A stretch of DNA of 64,000 nt from positions 4,154,001 to 4,218,000 of the forward strand of contig NZ_CP110001.1 of NCBI RefSeq assembly GCF_025947185.1, read 5' to 3'. This document shows positions 55,130 to 64,000 of the stretch, piece by piece (positions within the stretch are counted from its first letter, which is position 1; each line of letters begins with the position of its first letter). This DNA comes from Flavobacterium sp. N2038. GTDB lineage: Bacteria > Bacteroidota > Bacteroidia > Flavobacteriales > Flavobacteriaceae. The notes below the pieces were generated by a model, which was given only the letters and a program-made list of their open reading frames with translations, had not been told where the DNA came from and did no database searches. The translations under genes were made by a program, and so were the position numbers.

Positions 55130-55867
55130 TTATTGTCCTGTATAATTAATTCCTAATCCACCGGCAATATAAATTTTAGTGAGTTCTTCTGAAGCAATAA
55201 TGATATTTTGCTGCAACACATTTCCCTTAACTGATTTTATGTTAAAAGGAATTTCTTTAGCAAGATAATAGTCATTTCCACTTATCGTAATCATAAGTAT
55301 TTTACTGTCTTTTGAAACTTCTGTTGTTATAGAAAATTCTCCAGTTTTGGGATTTACTTTTACTGCATTTCCTGAATTATTAATAGACAGCATTAAATTA
55401 GAATATGTTTCTCCTCCAAATGGTCTATTAGACTTCTCTTCAATTAATTTCCCTTTTATTGTTATCAAAACCTCTTTATTTACCGTTTGATTATGAGCTA
55501 CTTTACCTAATCTATACATAATAGGTGCTACGTAAGATTCTTCAGTTTTAACGGGTTCTTTTTCCTGCGCAGTAATGTTTGAAGCCAGTAAAACAGATGC
55601 CGCAACCGCTGCATATTTAAGATTATGTATTCTAGAGGTTTCATTATATTGAAATTCTTGTTCTAACTGCGTTACTTTTAGTCGTGCACAAATATTTTTA
55701 TCCTTCGTTTCTGCAATGAACGTAGCAACTTCAGAATTTGTTTTTTTACTCAAATCAATTACATTTTTCATACAAGAACCACAAAATGAACCGTTTGAAT
55801 TCGGAATCATTTTATCAAAATTTTCAGAACAAGGGCTTGCTATTTCTAAGGTGAATTTCTTCTTCAT
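55130..55867 (-). CDS. Cys-motif protein with internal membrane segment
   Basis: A 245-residue protein of unknown function. The N-terminal 75 residues hold SPCSENFDKM and FCGSCMKNVIDLSKK, three cysteines that could bind metal or a cluster, plus a fourth in NICARLK. Then comes one hydrophobic segment (about residues 81-97, ending SNITAQ) and a beta-rich C-terminal region resembling carboxypeptidase-regulatory folds, presumably periplasmic. I use the ATG at 55867 (MKKKFTLEIA). Its layout suggests a membrane-spanning sensor or redox-linked protein; this is inference. Confidence 0.72.
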   Translation of the reverse strand: MKKKFTLEIASPCSENFDKMIPNSNGSFCGSCMKNVIDLSKKTNSEVATFIAETKDKNICARLKVTQLEQEFQYNETSRIHNLKYAAVAASVLLASNITAQEKEPVKTEESYVAPIMYRLGKVAHNQTVNKEVLITIKGKLIEEKSNRPFGGETYSNLMLSINNSGNAVKVNPKTGEFSITTEVSKDSKILMITISGNDYYLAKEIPFNIKSVKGNVLQQNIIIASEELTKIYIAGGLGINYTGQ

Positions 55868-55980
55868 AATATACTTTTTAAAATTAAAATCTTTCAAAAT
55901 GATTCTTAATTCTATAGAGTATACTTTTGATAAAAAGGTTGGGAACAAATTATATTTTATTTCTAAATTCAATTATATAA

Positions 55981-56011
55981 AAAAAGCGCTAACTTATCAT
56001 TAGCGCTTTTT
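55981..56011. terminator. Orphan terminator hairpin
   Basis: AAAAAGCGCTAA-CTTATCA-TTAGCGCTTTTT, perfect stem with T-tail. It lies 115 bases upstream of the Cys-motif gene start and 155 bases after the rpoC-DUF3467 terminator, with no gene between. Confidence 0.8.
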
Positions 56012-56165
56012 ATATTTGAATTAATTCCAACCTCATTGTCTTTACATTCCAAAAAATTGTCCTTTCTAATTAGGAATCACTAAAATATAGAAATCTGGAC
56101 TAAGAATGAAATTTAGTCGATAAACGGAAGGGTAAATCGGATAAACTACATTTAAATGCTTTTCA

Positions 56166-56192
56166 TAAAAAAAGCCCCATTACTGGGGCTTT
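56166..56192 (-). terminator. Terminator of the rpoC-DUF3467 transcript
   Basis: AAAGCCCCA-TTAC-TGGGGCTTT stem with T-run on the minus strand, starting 6 bases after the DUF3467 stop. Confidence 0.88.
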
Positions 56193-56197
56193 AAAAT

Positions 56198-56509
56198 TTA
56201 TGCTTGTCCCGCAGGACCAAAATTAAGCGGTATAGGTGCTTGTTCCGTTTCTTTGATTTCGCCATGAGCGGCTTCAAATCTATGGATATTTTCACCAATT
56301 GCTCTCAATAATCTTTTAGCATGTTGTGGTGTCAAAACAATTCTTGACTTTACCTTGGCTTTAGGAATACCTGGCATAATGCTCACAAAATCTAAAACAA
56401 ACTCTGATGATGAGTGATTTATAATTGCAAGATTAGAATAAATTCCCTCTGCAATTGTTTCATCTAACTCAATATTAATTTGCTCTTGCTGTTGTTTCGG
56501 ATTACTCAT
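56198..56509 (-). CDS. DUF3467 family protein
   Basis: A 103-residue soluble protein. INIELDETIAEGIYSNLAII, HSSSEFVLDFVSIMPGIP and TPQHAKRLLRAIGENIHRFE are the typical DUF3467 blocks. Function unknown. It lies 10 bases after rpoC, an arrangement common in Bacteroidota, so it is co-transcribed with RNA polymerase genes. Confidence 0.92.
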   Translation of the reverse strand: MSNPKQQQEQINIELDETIAEGIYSNLAIINHSSSEFVLDFVSIMPGIPKAKVKSRIVLTPQHAKRLLRAIGENIHRFEAAHGEIKETEQAPIPLNFGPAGQA

Positions 56510-56519
56510 AGTTTCCTAA

Positions 56520-59500
56520 TTAATAAATATATTCTTCTTTATTAGCCATCATTTCATTGTAATCATCTTTAGATCCTACGATTGTATTATCGTATTCTCT
56601 CATACCAGTTCCTGCAGGAATTCTGTGTCCAACAATTACATTTTCTTTTAATCCTTCTAAATCATCTACTTTACCAGCTACAGCAGCTTCGTTAAGTACT
56701 TTTGTTGTCTCCTGGAAAGAAGCAGCAGAAATGAATGATTTAGTTTGTAACGAAGCTCTTGTAATACCTTGTAAAACTGGCGTTGCAGTTGCAGTAATTA
56801 CATCTCTTGCTACAACAAGATTTTTATCATTTCGTTTCAATAATGAATTCTCATCACGTAATTCACGAGGAGAAATTATCTGACCTGGTTTCAATACTGA
56901 AGAATCTCCAGCATCTTCAACTACTTTCATACCGTATAATTTATCGTTTTGAACGATGAAATCTTTAGTGTGAATTAATTGATCCTCTAAGAATAAAGTA
57001 TCACCTGGATCCTGAACTCTTACTTTACGCATCATTTGACGAATAACTACCTCAAAGTGCTTGTCATTAATTTTTACCCCTTGTAAACGGTAAACCTCTT
57101 GAATTTCATTTACCAAGTACTGTTGAACAGCAGCCGGACCTTGAATTCTCAAGATGTCATCTGGTGTAATTGCACCATCAGACAATGGAACTCCCGCTCT
57201 TACGAAGTCATTTTCTTGTACTAAGATTTGGCTAGAAAGTTTAACTAAATACTTTTTAATTTCACCAAATTTAGATTCGATAACGATCTCACGGTTACCT
57301 CTTTTGATTTTTCCGAAAGATACAACACCATCAATTTCAGATACAACTGCTGGGTTTGAAGGGTTACGAGCCTCTAAAAGCTCAGTAATTCTTGGTAAAC
57401 CTCCCGTGATATCGCCTGCTTTAGAAGAACGACGTGGGATTTTTACTAATACTTTACCTGCTTTAATTTTCTCACCATTTTCAACCATTAAGTGTGCACC
57501 TACTGGTAAGTTGTAAGAACGAATCAATTCACCTTCTTTACCATAAACTAATAAAGTTGGGATTAATTTCTTGTTTCTAGCCTCAGAAATTACTTTTTCC
57601 TGGAAACCAGTCTGCTCATCGATCTCCACCATGAATGATTGTCCTTGCTCTAAATCCTCGTAAGCAATCTTACCAGTAAACTCAGAAACAATTACACCAT
57701 TATATGGATCCCACTTACAGATTACAGTTCCTTTTGCCACAGCTTCACCATCTTTAACAAAGATACTAGAACCGTAAGGAATGTTATGTGTATTTAAGAC
57801 GATTCCAGTTTTCTCATCAACTAATTTTAATTCAGTTGAACGTGATACTACGATATCTACTGCATTACCTTCGCTGTCTTCACCTTTAACAGTTTTTAAA
57901 TCTTCAATCTCAAGTCTACCAGCAAATCTTGTAACAATACTAGACTCTTCAGAGATACCTCCGGCAACCCCTCCAACGTGGAACGTACGAAGTGTTAACT
58001 GTGTACCTGGCTCTCCAATAGACTGAGCTGCAATAACTCCGACAGCTTCACCTCTTTGTGTCATTTTTCCGGTAGCTAAATTTCTACCGTAACATTTCGC
58101 ACAAATACCTTTTAAAGCTTCACAAGTTAATGGAGATCTAACCTCTACTTTTTCAATTGGAGAAGCTTCGATAGTTCTCATAATTGCTTCAGTAATTTGT
58201 TGTCCAGATTGAACTAGAACTTCATTAGTAAGAGGATTAATAACATCTTGCAATGCAACACGTCCTAAAATTCTTTCTCCTAAAGATTCAACAATTTCCT
58301 CATTTTTCTTCAAAGCAGCAACTTCAACACCTCTTAAAGTTCCACAATCTTCGATGTTAACAATAACATCTTGAGAAACGTCATGAAGCCTTCTTGTCAA
58401 GTAACCAGCATCGGCCGTTTTAAGAGCCGTATCCGCAAGACCTTTACGAGCACCGTGAGTCGAAATAAAGTACTCAAGGATCGAAAGACCTTCCTTAAAG
58501 TTAGAAAGAATCGGGTTTTCAATAATCTCACCACCACCAGCAGTAGATTTTTTAGGCTTAGCCATCAAACCACGCATACCAGTTAACTGACGAATCTGTT
58601 CCTTAGAACCCCTCGCCCCAGAGTCAAGCATCATATATACAGAGTTGAAACCTTGTTGGTCTTCTCTAATATTTTTCATTGCTAATTCTGTTAACTGCGC
58701 ATTTGCTGAAGTCCATACGTCAATAACTTGGTTGTAACGCTCGTTATTTGTGATAAGACCCATGTTATAGTTAGTTGAGATACCTTCAACTTGCTCTCTG
58801 GCATCTGCAATTAACTTAGTTTTTTGTTCTGGAATTCTAATATCACCTAAAGAGAATGATAAACCTCCTCTAAATGCGAATTTATAACCCATATCTTTCA
58901 TATTATCCAAGAAAGCTGCCGTTGTAGGTACATCAGTCACACTTAAAATGTGTCCAATAATATCTCTAAGGTTTTTCTTAGTCAATACGTCATTGATATA
59001 TCCAGCTGCTTCAGGTACTACTTCGTTAAATAATACACGTCCTGCAGTTGTTTGAATAATTTTGTACACTAATTCTCCAGCGTCATTAAAATCTTTAGCT
59101 CTAATTTTTACACGAGCATTCAATTCTAATCTTCCTTCGTTTAATGCAATATTTACTTCTTCAGCAGAATAGAAAGTCAAATCCTGACCTAAAATAATGT
59201 GATCTTCTGTAGAAATACGTTCTTTGGTCATATAGTATAGACCCAAGACCATATCCTGAGAAGGTACAGTAATTGGAGCACCATTTGCAGGGTTAAGAAT
59301 ATTGTGAGAAGCCAACATTAATAATTGTGCCTCTAAAATAGCCTCTGGTCCTAATGGTAAGTGAACTGCCATCTGATCCCCATCGAAATCGGCGTTGAAT
59401 GCCGTACATACTAATGGGTGTAACTGGATCGCTTTTCCTTCAATTAATTTTGGCTGGAATGCCTGGATACCAAGTCTGTGCAAAGTAGGAGCACGGTTAA

Positions 59501-60827
59501 GTAATACCGGGTGACCTTTAATTACATTTTCAAGGATATCCCAAACTACAGGCTCTTTTTTGTCAATTATTTTCTTAGCAGATTTTACTGTTTTTACAAT
59601 ACCTCTTTCAATCAATTTACGGATAACGAAAGGTTTGTATAACTCAGATGCCATATCTTTTGGCAATCCACATTCGAATAATTTTAATTCAGGACCAACA
59701 ACAATTACCGAACGAGCAGAATAATCCACACGTTTTCCAAGTAAGTTTTGACGGAAACGTCCTTGCTTACCTTTTAAGGAATCAGATAATGATTTTAGTG
59801 GTCTGTTTGATTCTGTTTTAACAGCAGAAGCTTTACGAGTGTTATCAAATAATGAATCTACAGATTCCTGTAACATACGTTTTTCGTTTCTTAAGATAAC
59901 TTCAGGAGCTTTAATCTCCATTAATCTTTTCAAACGGTTGTTACGGATGATTACACGACGGTATAAGTCATTTAAATCTGAAGTTGCAAAACGACCTCCA
60001 TCAAGTGGCACAAGCGGACGTAATTCCGGTGGGATAACAGGAACCACTTTCATAATCATCCACTCAGGACGATTTTCACGGTTTAAGTTAGACTCACGGA
60101 AAGACTCAACAACTTGTAATCTTTTTAAAGCTTCAGTTTTACGTTGTTTAGATGTTTCATTATTAGCACTGTGTCTCAATTGGTAAGACAACTCATCTAA
60201 GTCGATACGAGCTAATAAATCCATAATACACTCTGCTCCCATTTTGGCAACAAATTTATTAGGATCTAAATCATCTAAATATTGATTTTCTTGCGGAAGA
60301 GTATCTAAAATATTCAAATATTCTTCTTCAGTTAAGAAATCTAATCTTTGTAAAGATTCTCCATCTGCATTTTTAGCAATACCAGCCTGAATTACTACGT
60401 ATCTTTCGTAGTAAATGATCATATCTAATTTCTTAGATGGAAGACCAAGGATATAACCAATTTTGTTTGGAAGAGAACGGAAATACCAAATGTGAGCGAT
60501 TGGCACAACAAGGTTGATGTGTCCTACTCTGTCACGACGTACTTTTTTCTCAGTAACTTCAACACCACAACGGTCGCAAATGATACCTTTGTAACGAATT
60601 CTTTTATACTTACCACAAGCACATTCGAAATCTTTTACTGGTCCGAAGATTCTTTCGCAGAAAAGTCCGTCACGCTCTGGTTTGTGAGTTCTATAGTTAA
60701 TTGTTTCCGGCTTTAAAACCTCTCCTCTTGATTCTTTCAGGATAGATTCTGGTGAAGCCAATCCAATAGAGATTTTGTTAAATCTTTTTACTGGATTCTT
60801 ATCTTTATTGTTTCTGTTATTCATCAT
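56520..60827 (-). CDS. rpoC: DNA-directed RNA polymerase subunit beta'
   Basis: A 1435-residue complete subunit. Zinc-ribbon cysteines [20 protein letters not shown] (near residue 69), active site [14 protein letters not shown], bridge/trigger region [16 protein letters not shown], and a second zinc site [13 protein letters not shown]. The start is MMNNRNN, with two adjacent ATGs. It follows rpoB after a 258-base spacer with hairpins, which is wide for this pair. Confidence 0.99.
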   Translation of the reverse strand: MMNNRNNKDKNPVKRFNKISIGLASPESILKESRGEVLKPETINYRTHKPERDGLFCERIFGPVKDFECACGKYKRIRYKGIICDRCGVEVTEKKVRRDRVGHINLVVPIAHIWYFRSLPNKIGYILGLPSKKLDMIIYYERYVVIQAGIAKNADGESLQRLDFLTEEEYLNILDTLPQENQYLDDLDPNKFVAKMGAECIMDLLARIDLDELSYQLRHSANNETSKQRKTEALKRLQVVESFRESNLNRENRPEWMIMKVVPVIPPELRPLVPLDGGRFATSDLNDLYRRVIIRNNRLKRLMEIKAPEVILRNEKRMLQESVDSLFDNTRKASAVKTESNRPLKSLSDSLKGKQGRFRQNLLGKRVDYSARSVIVVGPELKLFECGLPKDMASELYKPFVIRKLIERGIVKTVKSAKKIIDKKEPVVWDILENVIKGHPVLLNRAPTLHRLGIQAFQPKLIEGKAIQLHPLVCTAFNADFDGDQMAVHLPLGPEAILEAQLLMLASHNILNPANGAPITVPSQDMVLGLYYMTKERISTEDHIILGQDLTFYSAEEVNIALNEGRLELNARVKIRAKDFNDAGELVYKIIQTTAGRVLFNEVVPEAAGYINDVLTKKNLRDIIGHILSVTDVPTTAAFLDNMKDMGYKFAFRGGLSFSLGDIRIPEQKTKLIADAREQVEGISTNYNMGLITNNERYNQVIDVWTSANAQLTELAMKNIREDQQGFNSVYMMLDSGARGSKEQIRQLTGMRGLMAKPKKSTAGGGEIIENPILSNFKEGLSILEYFISTHGARKGLADTALKTADAGYLTRRLHDVSQDVIVNIEDCGTLRGVEVAALKKNEEIVESLGERILGRVALQDVINPLTNEVLVQSGQQITEAIMRTIEASPIEKVEVRSPLTCEALKGICAKCYGRNLATGKMTQRGEAVGVIAAQSIGEPGTQLTLRTFHVGGVAGGISEESSIVTRFAGRLEIEDLKTVKGEDSEGNAVDIVVSRSTELKLVDEKTGIVLNTHNIPYGSSIFVKDGEAVAKGTVICKWDPYNGVIVSEFTGKIAYEDLEQGQSFMVEIDEQTGFQEKVISEARNKKLIPTLLVYGKEGELIRSYNLPVGAHLMVENGEKIKAGKVLVKIPRRSSKAGDITGGLPRITELLEARNPSNPAVVSEIDGVVSFGKIKRGNREIVIESKFGEIKKYLVKLSSQILVQENDFVRAGVPLSDGAITPDDILRIQGPAAVQQYLVNEIQEVYRLQGVKINDKHFEVVIRQMMRKVRVQDPGDTLFLEDQLIHTKDFIVQNDKLYGMKVVEDAGDSSVLKPGQIISPRELRDENSLLKRNDKNLVVARDVITATATPVLQGITRASLQTKSFISAASFQETTKVLNEAAVAGKVDDLEGLKENVIVGHRIPAGTGMREYDNTIVGSKDDYNEMMANKEEYIY

Positions 60828-61085
60828 AGTTTTTACTATTGATTTATTTGCAATTAAAAAATTGATTTTAGATTTATAATCTACTCTTTAAATAAAAAGA
60901 GTTAATCATTCAGCTACTACCTCGGATTACTTCTCAAAACTTCAAAATTAAATTTGAAGTGCTAGTTATAAAATGCCTTGCATTGTTATAAAAAATCGGA
61001 ACGGGTTACGGGTATAAATCCTTAAAAACTTATATAAATGAGTAATCAGTCCCATTAAAAAATGAGACTGATTACAAAACTTTTA
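60828..61085 (-). other. rpoB-rpoC spacer with hairpins
   Basis: Three inverted repeats: arms GTAATCAGTC/GACTGATTAC (61045-61078) just past the rpoB stop, ACTTCAAAATT/AAATTTGAAGT (about 60948-60969) and ACTCTTT/AAAGAGT (about 60884-60904). None has a good T-tail on the coding strand. They may modulate the rpoB to rpoC ratio. Confidence 0.6.
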
Positions 61086-64000
61086 TTATTCTTCCAAACG
61101 AAGATCTAATCCTAGACCTTTCAATTCGTGCATTAATACATTGAATGATTCTGGTAAACCTGGTTCTGGCATAGTTTCACCCTTAACGATAGCTTCGTAA
61201 GTTTTAGCTCTACCAATAACGTCATCAGACTTAACAGTTAAGATTTCACGTAAAGTACTAGAAGCTCCATAAGCCTCAAGTGCCCAAACCTCCATCTCTC
61301 CAAAACGCTGACCTCCAAATTGAGCTTTACCTCCAAGTGGTTGTTGCGTAATCAATGAGTATGGTCCGATAGAACGTGCGTGCATCTTATCATCAACCAT
61401 GTGTCCTAATTTAAGCATATAAATTACACCCACAGTTGCTTTTTGTGCAAAACGCTCTCCAGTTCCACCATCATAAAGATATGTATGTCCGAAACGTGGT
61501 ACGTTAGCCTCATCAGTCAAAGCATTGATTTCGTCAAGAGAAGCACCGTCAAAAATTGGAGTAGCAAATTTTCTACCCAAGTTCATACCAGCCCATCCAA
61601 GAACAGTCTCATAAATCTGACCAATGTTCATACGTGAAGGTACCCCAAGTGGATTCAATACGATATCTACCGGTGTTCCATCTTCTAAGAAAGGCATATC
61701 TTCATGACGAACGATTCTTGCAACAATACCTTTGTTACCGTGACGTCCTGCCATTTTATCACCAACTTTTAACTTACGTTTTTTAGCGATATAGATTTTA
61801 GCCAATTTCAAGATTCCAGATGGTAATTCATCCCCAACTGTAATAGTGAATTTCTCTCTTCTTAAAGCTCCCTGTAAGTCGTTCAGCTTAATTTTATAGT
61901 TATGAATTAAATCATTAACCATTTTATTTGTAGCGTCATCAGCAACCCATTGACCTTTGCTTAAGTGAGCAAAATCTTCTACTGCGTAAAGCATTTTTTG
62001 AGTATACTTTTTACCTTTTGGTAAAACTTCTTCACCCAAATCATTCATTACACCTTGAGATGTTTTTCCGTTAACGATCAGGAATAATTTCTCAACCAAT
62101 CTGTCTTTTAATTCAACAAATTTAGTTTCGAATTCCATTTCTAAAGCGCCTAAAGCATCTTTATCCTGAGTACGTTTACGTTTATCTTTCACGGCTCTTG
62201 CAAATAATTTTTTGTCAAGAACTACACCATGTAAAGATGGAGAAGCTTTTAATGAAGCATCTTTTACATCACCTGCTTTATCCCCGAAGATTGCACGAAG
62301 CAATTTCTCCTCTGGAGTAGGATCTGATTCTCCTTTTGGTGTAATTTTTCCGATCAAAATGTCGCCAGGTTTAACCTCTGCTCCAATTCTAATCATACCG
62401 TTTTCATCTAAATCTTTAGTAGCTTCTTCAGAAACGTTAGGAATATCGTTTGTTAACTCTTCGTTTCCTAACTTAGTATCTCTAACCTCTAATGAATAAT
62501 CATCAACGTGGATAGAAGTAAAAATATCATCACGAACTACTTTTTCAGAAATTACAATCGCATCCTCGAAGTTATACCCTTTCCATGGCATGAACGCAAC
62601 TTTTAAGTTTCTACCTAAAGCTAATTCTCCATTTTGAGTAGCATATCCTTCAGACAATACTTGTCCAGGAATAACTCTGTCACCTTTTCTTACGATAGGT
62701 TTCAGGTTAATACTTGTACCTTGATTGGTTTTTCTAAATTTAATAAGGTTGTATGTTTTCTCATCAGCATCAAAACTAACCATTCTTTCGTCTTCTGTAC
62801 GATCGTATTTAATAGTAATGATATTTGCATCAACATATTCAACAGTTCCATGCCCTTCAGCATTGATTAATACTCTTGAATCTGAAGCTACCTGACGCTC
62901 TAAACCTGTACCTACAATTGGTGCTTCAGGACGGATCAAAGGAACTGCCTGACGCATCATGTTTGATCCCATCAACGCACGGTTCGCATCATCATGCTCC
63001 AAGAAAGGAATCAAAGATGCAGAAATCGATGCAATCTGGTTAGGAGCAACGTCTGTATAATGAACTACAGAAGGTTCAACAACCGGGAAGTCACCTTCCT
63101 CACGAGCAATAACATTGCTAGCTGTAATTTTACCTGTAGCATCCATTTCAATGTTTGCCTGAGCAATCATTTTACCTTCTTCTTCTTCAGCACTTAAGTA
63201 AACTGGAGTACTTTCTAAATCAACTACACCATTAGTTACTTTACGGTATGGAGTTTCGATGAATCCCATTCCGTTTACTTTTGCATAAACACCAAGAGAT
63301 GAAATCAAACCAATGTTTGGTCCCTCAGGAGTTTCAATCGGACATAAACGACCATAGTGAGTATAGTGAACGTCACGAACCTCGAAACCAGCTCTCTCTC
63401 TCGAAAGTCCACCTGGTCCAAGTGCAGAAAGTCTTCTTTTGTGCGTAATCTCAGCTAATGGATTCGTTTGATCCATAAATTGAGATAACTGGTTAGTTCC
63501 AAAGAAAGAGTTGATAACTGATGATAATGTTTTAGCATTGATCAAATCAATTGGTGTAAACACCTCGTTATCTCTAACGTTCATTCTCTCACGAATAGTT
63601 CTAGCCATACGTGCTAAACCAACACCGAATTGCTGAGACAATTGTTCACCAACTGTTCTAACACGACGGTTTGATAAGTGATCAATATCATCAATCTCTG
63701 CTTTAGAGTTGATCAATTCGATCAAATATTTTACAATGGTAATGATATCTTCTTTGGTAAGCACTTGCTTATCCATAGGGATATCTAAGGCCAATTTTTT
63801 GTTCATTCTATAACGACCAACTTCACCTAAGTTGTAACGTTGATCAGAGAAGAATAATTTATCTATAATACCACGAGCAGTTTCCTCATCAGGCGGTTCA
63901 GCGTTACGCAACTGACGGTAAATGTGCTCTACAGCTTCTTTTTCAGAGTTTGTTGGATCTTTTTGTAACGTGTTGTGGATAATAGCATAATCTGCTTGAT
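61086..64000 (-). CDS. rpoB: DNA-directed RNA polymerase subunit beta, 5' end off the window
   Basis: The last about 971 codons of RpoB; the frame stays open to the right edge (upstream codons read [19 protein letters not shown]). Rifampicin-region blocks [20 protein letters not shown] and [50 protein letters not shown] and the C-terminal [16 protein letters not shown] are all present. The rifampicin pocket ([18 protein letters not shown]) matches the usual susceptible sequence. Confidence 0.99.
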   Translation of the reverse strand, partial: QADYAIIHNTLQKDPTNSEKEAVEHIYRQLRNAEPPDEETARGIIDKLFFSDQRYNLGEVGRYRMNKKLALDIPMDKQVLTKEDIITIVKYLIELINSKAEIDDIDHLSNRRVRTVGEQLSQQFGVGLARMARTIRERMNVRDNEVFTPIDLINAKTLSSVINSFFGTNQLSQFMDQTNPLAEITHKRRLSALGPGGLSRERAGFEVRDVHYTHYGRLCPIETPEGPNIGLISSLGVYAKVNGMGFIETPYRKVTNGVVDLESTPVYLSAEEEEGKMIAQANIEMDATGKITASNVIAREEGDFPVVEPSVVHYTDVAPNQIASISASLIPFLEHDDANRALMGSNMMRQAVPLIRPEAPIVGTGLERQVASDSRVLINAEGHGTVEYVDANIITIKYDRTEDERMVSFDADEKTYNLIKFRKTNQGTSINLKPIVRKGDRVIPGQVLSEGYATQNGELALGRNLKVAFMPWKGYNFEDAIVISEKVVRDDIFTSIHVDDYSLEVRDTKLGNEELTNDIPNVSEEATKDLDENGMIRIGAEVKPGDILIGKITPKGESDPTPEEKLLRAIFGDKAGDVKDASLKASPSLHGVVLDKKLFARAVKDKRKRTQDKDALGALEMEFETKFVELKDRLVEKLFLIVNGKTSQGVMNDLGEEVLPKGKKYTQKMLYAVEDFAHLSKGQWVADDATNKMVNDLIHNYKIKLNDLQGALRREKFTITVGDELPSGILKLAKIYIAKKRKLKVGDKMAGRHGNKGIVARIVRHEDMPFLEDGTPVDIVLNPLGVPSRMNIGQIYETVLGWAGMNLGRKFATPIFDGASLDEINALTDEANVPRFGHTYLYDGGTGERFAQKATVGVIYMLKLGHMVDDKMHARSIGPYSLITQQPLGGKAQFGGQRFGEMEVWALEAYGASSTLREILTVKSDDVIGRAKTYEAIVKGETMPEPGLPESFNVLMHELKGLGLDLRLEE

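Overview
The window looks like a chromosomal segment of a Flavobacterium or close relative (Bacteroidota). The evidence is low-GC codon use, promoters of the Bacteroidota type (-33 TTG, -7 TAnnTTTG), the rpoB-rpoC-DUF3467 arrangement, ABC-2 permease/M1 peptidase and DnaQ/GIY-YIG fusions, and many short palindromic intergenic repeats. No transposase, integrase or CRISPR array was seen.

Layout. (1) 1-4.05 kb: an rRNA operon read leftwards (16S, tRNA-Ile, tRNA-Ala, 5' half of 23S) behind three tandem promoters spaced about 122 bp apart. (2) 4.1-11.2 kb: a repeat-rich gap, a luciferase-like oxidoreductase, a DUF2975/HTH pair with a palindromic operator candidate, and an ABC ATPase followed by an 1179-residue permease/aminopeptidase. 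(3) 11.5-22.8 kb: a potassium (Kdp) locus: a sigma-54-type response regulator carrying a one-base frameshift, a small unknown protein, two tiny membrane peptides (one is KdpF), KdpA, KdpB, KdpC, a porin-like protein, a stand-alone KdpD sensor and a separate histidine kinase. The kinase start region is an 11-bp triplication. (4) 23-25.7 kb: PAP2 phosphatase, GNAT, and an SRPBCC/ArsR/DinB-superfamily operon with two operator palindromes. (5) 25.7-33 kb: a DNA-damage cassette. A LexA-like self-cleaving repressor faces an operon of Y-family polymerase, DnaE2-like polymerase, DnaQ/GIY-YIG nuclease and AlkB; a palindrome lies between the divergent genes. (6) 33-43 kb: DUF1810, small membrane proteins, APC permease, methyltransferase, DUF4240, a histidine kinase/receiver pair, a LysM-NlpC/P60 hydrolase and a Kelch protein. 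(7) 43.3-51.3 kb, minus strand: two unrelated aconitase types side by side, a MoxR ATPase and a SurA-like isomerase. (8) 51.9-55 kb: a lipoprotein alpha-amylase resembling archaeal enzymes, and release factor 3. (9) 55.1-64 kb, minus strand: a Cys-motif protein, DUF3467, rpoC and the 3' part of rpoB.

Strongest hunt results: the SOS-like mutagenesis cassette with its operator; a dispersed hairpin element present three times whose two helices show compensatory base changes; the broken Kdp regulator; and the triplicated kinase start.
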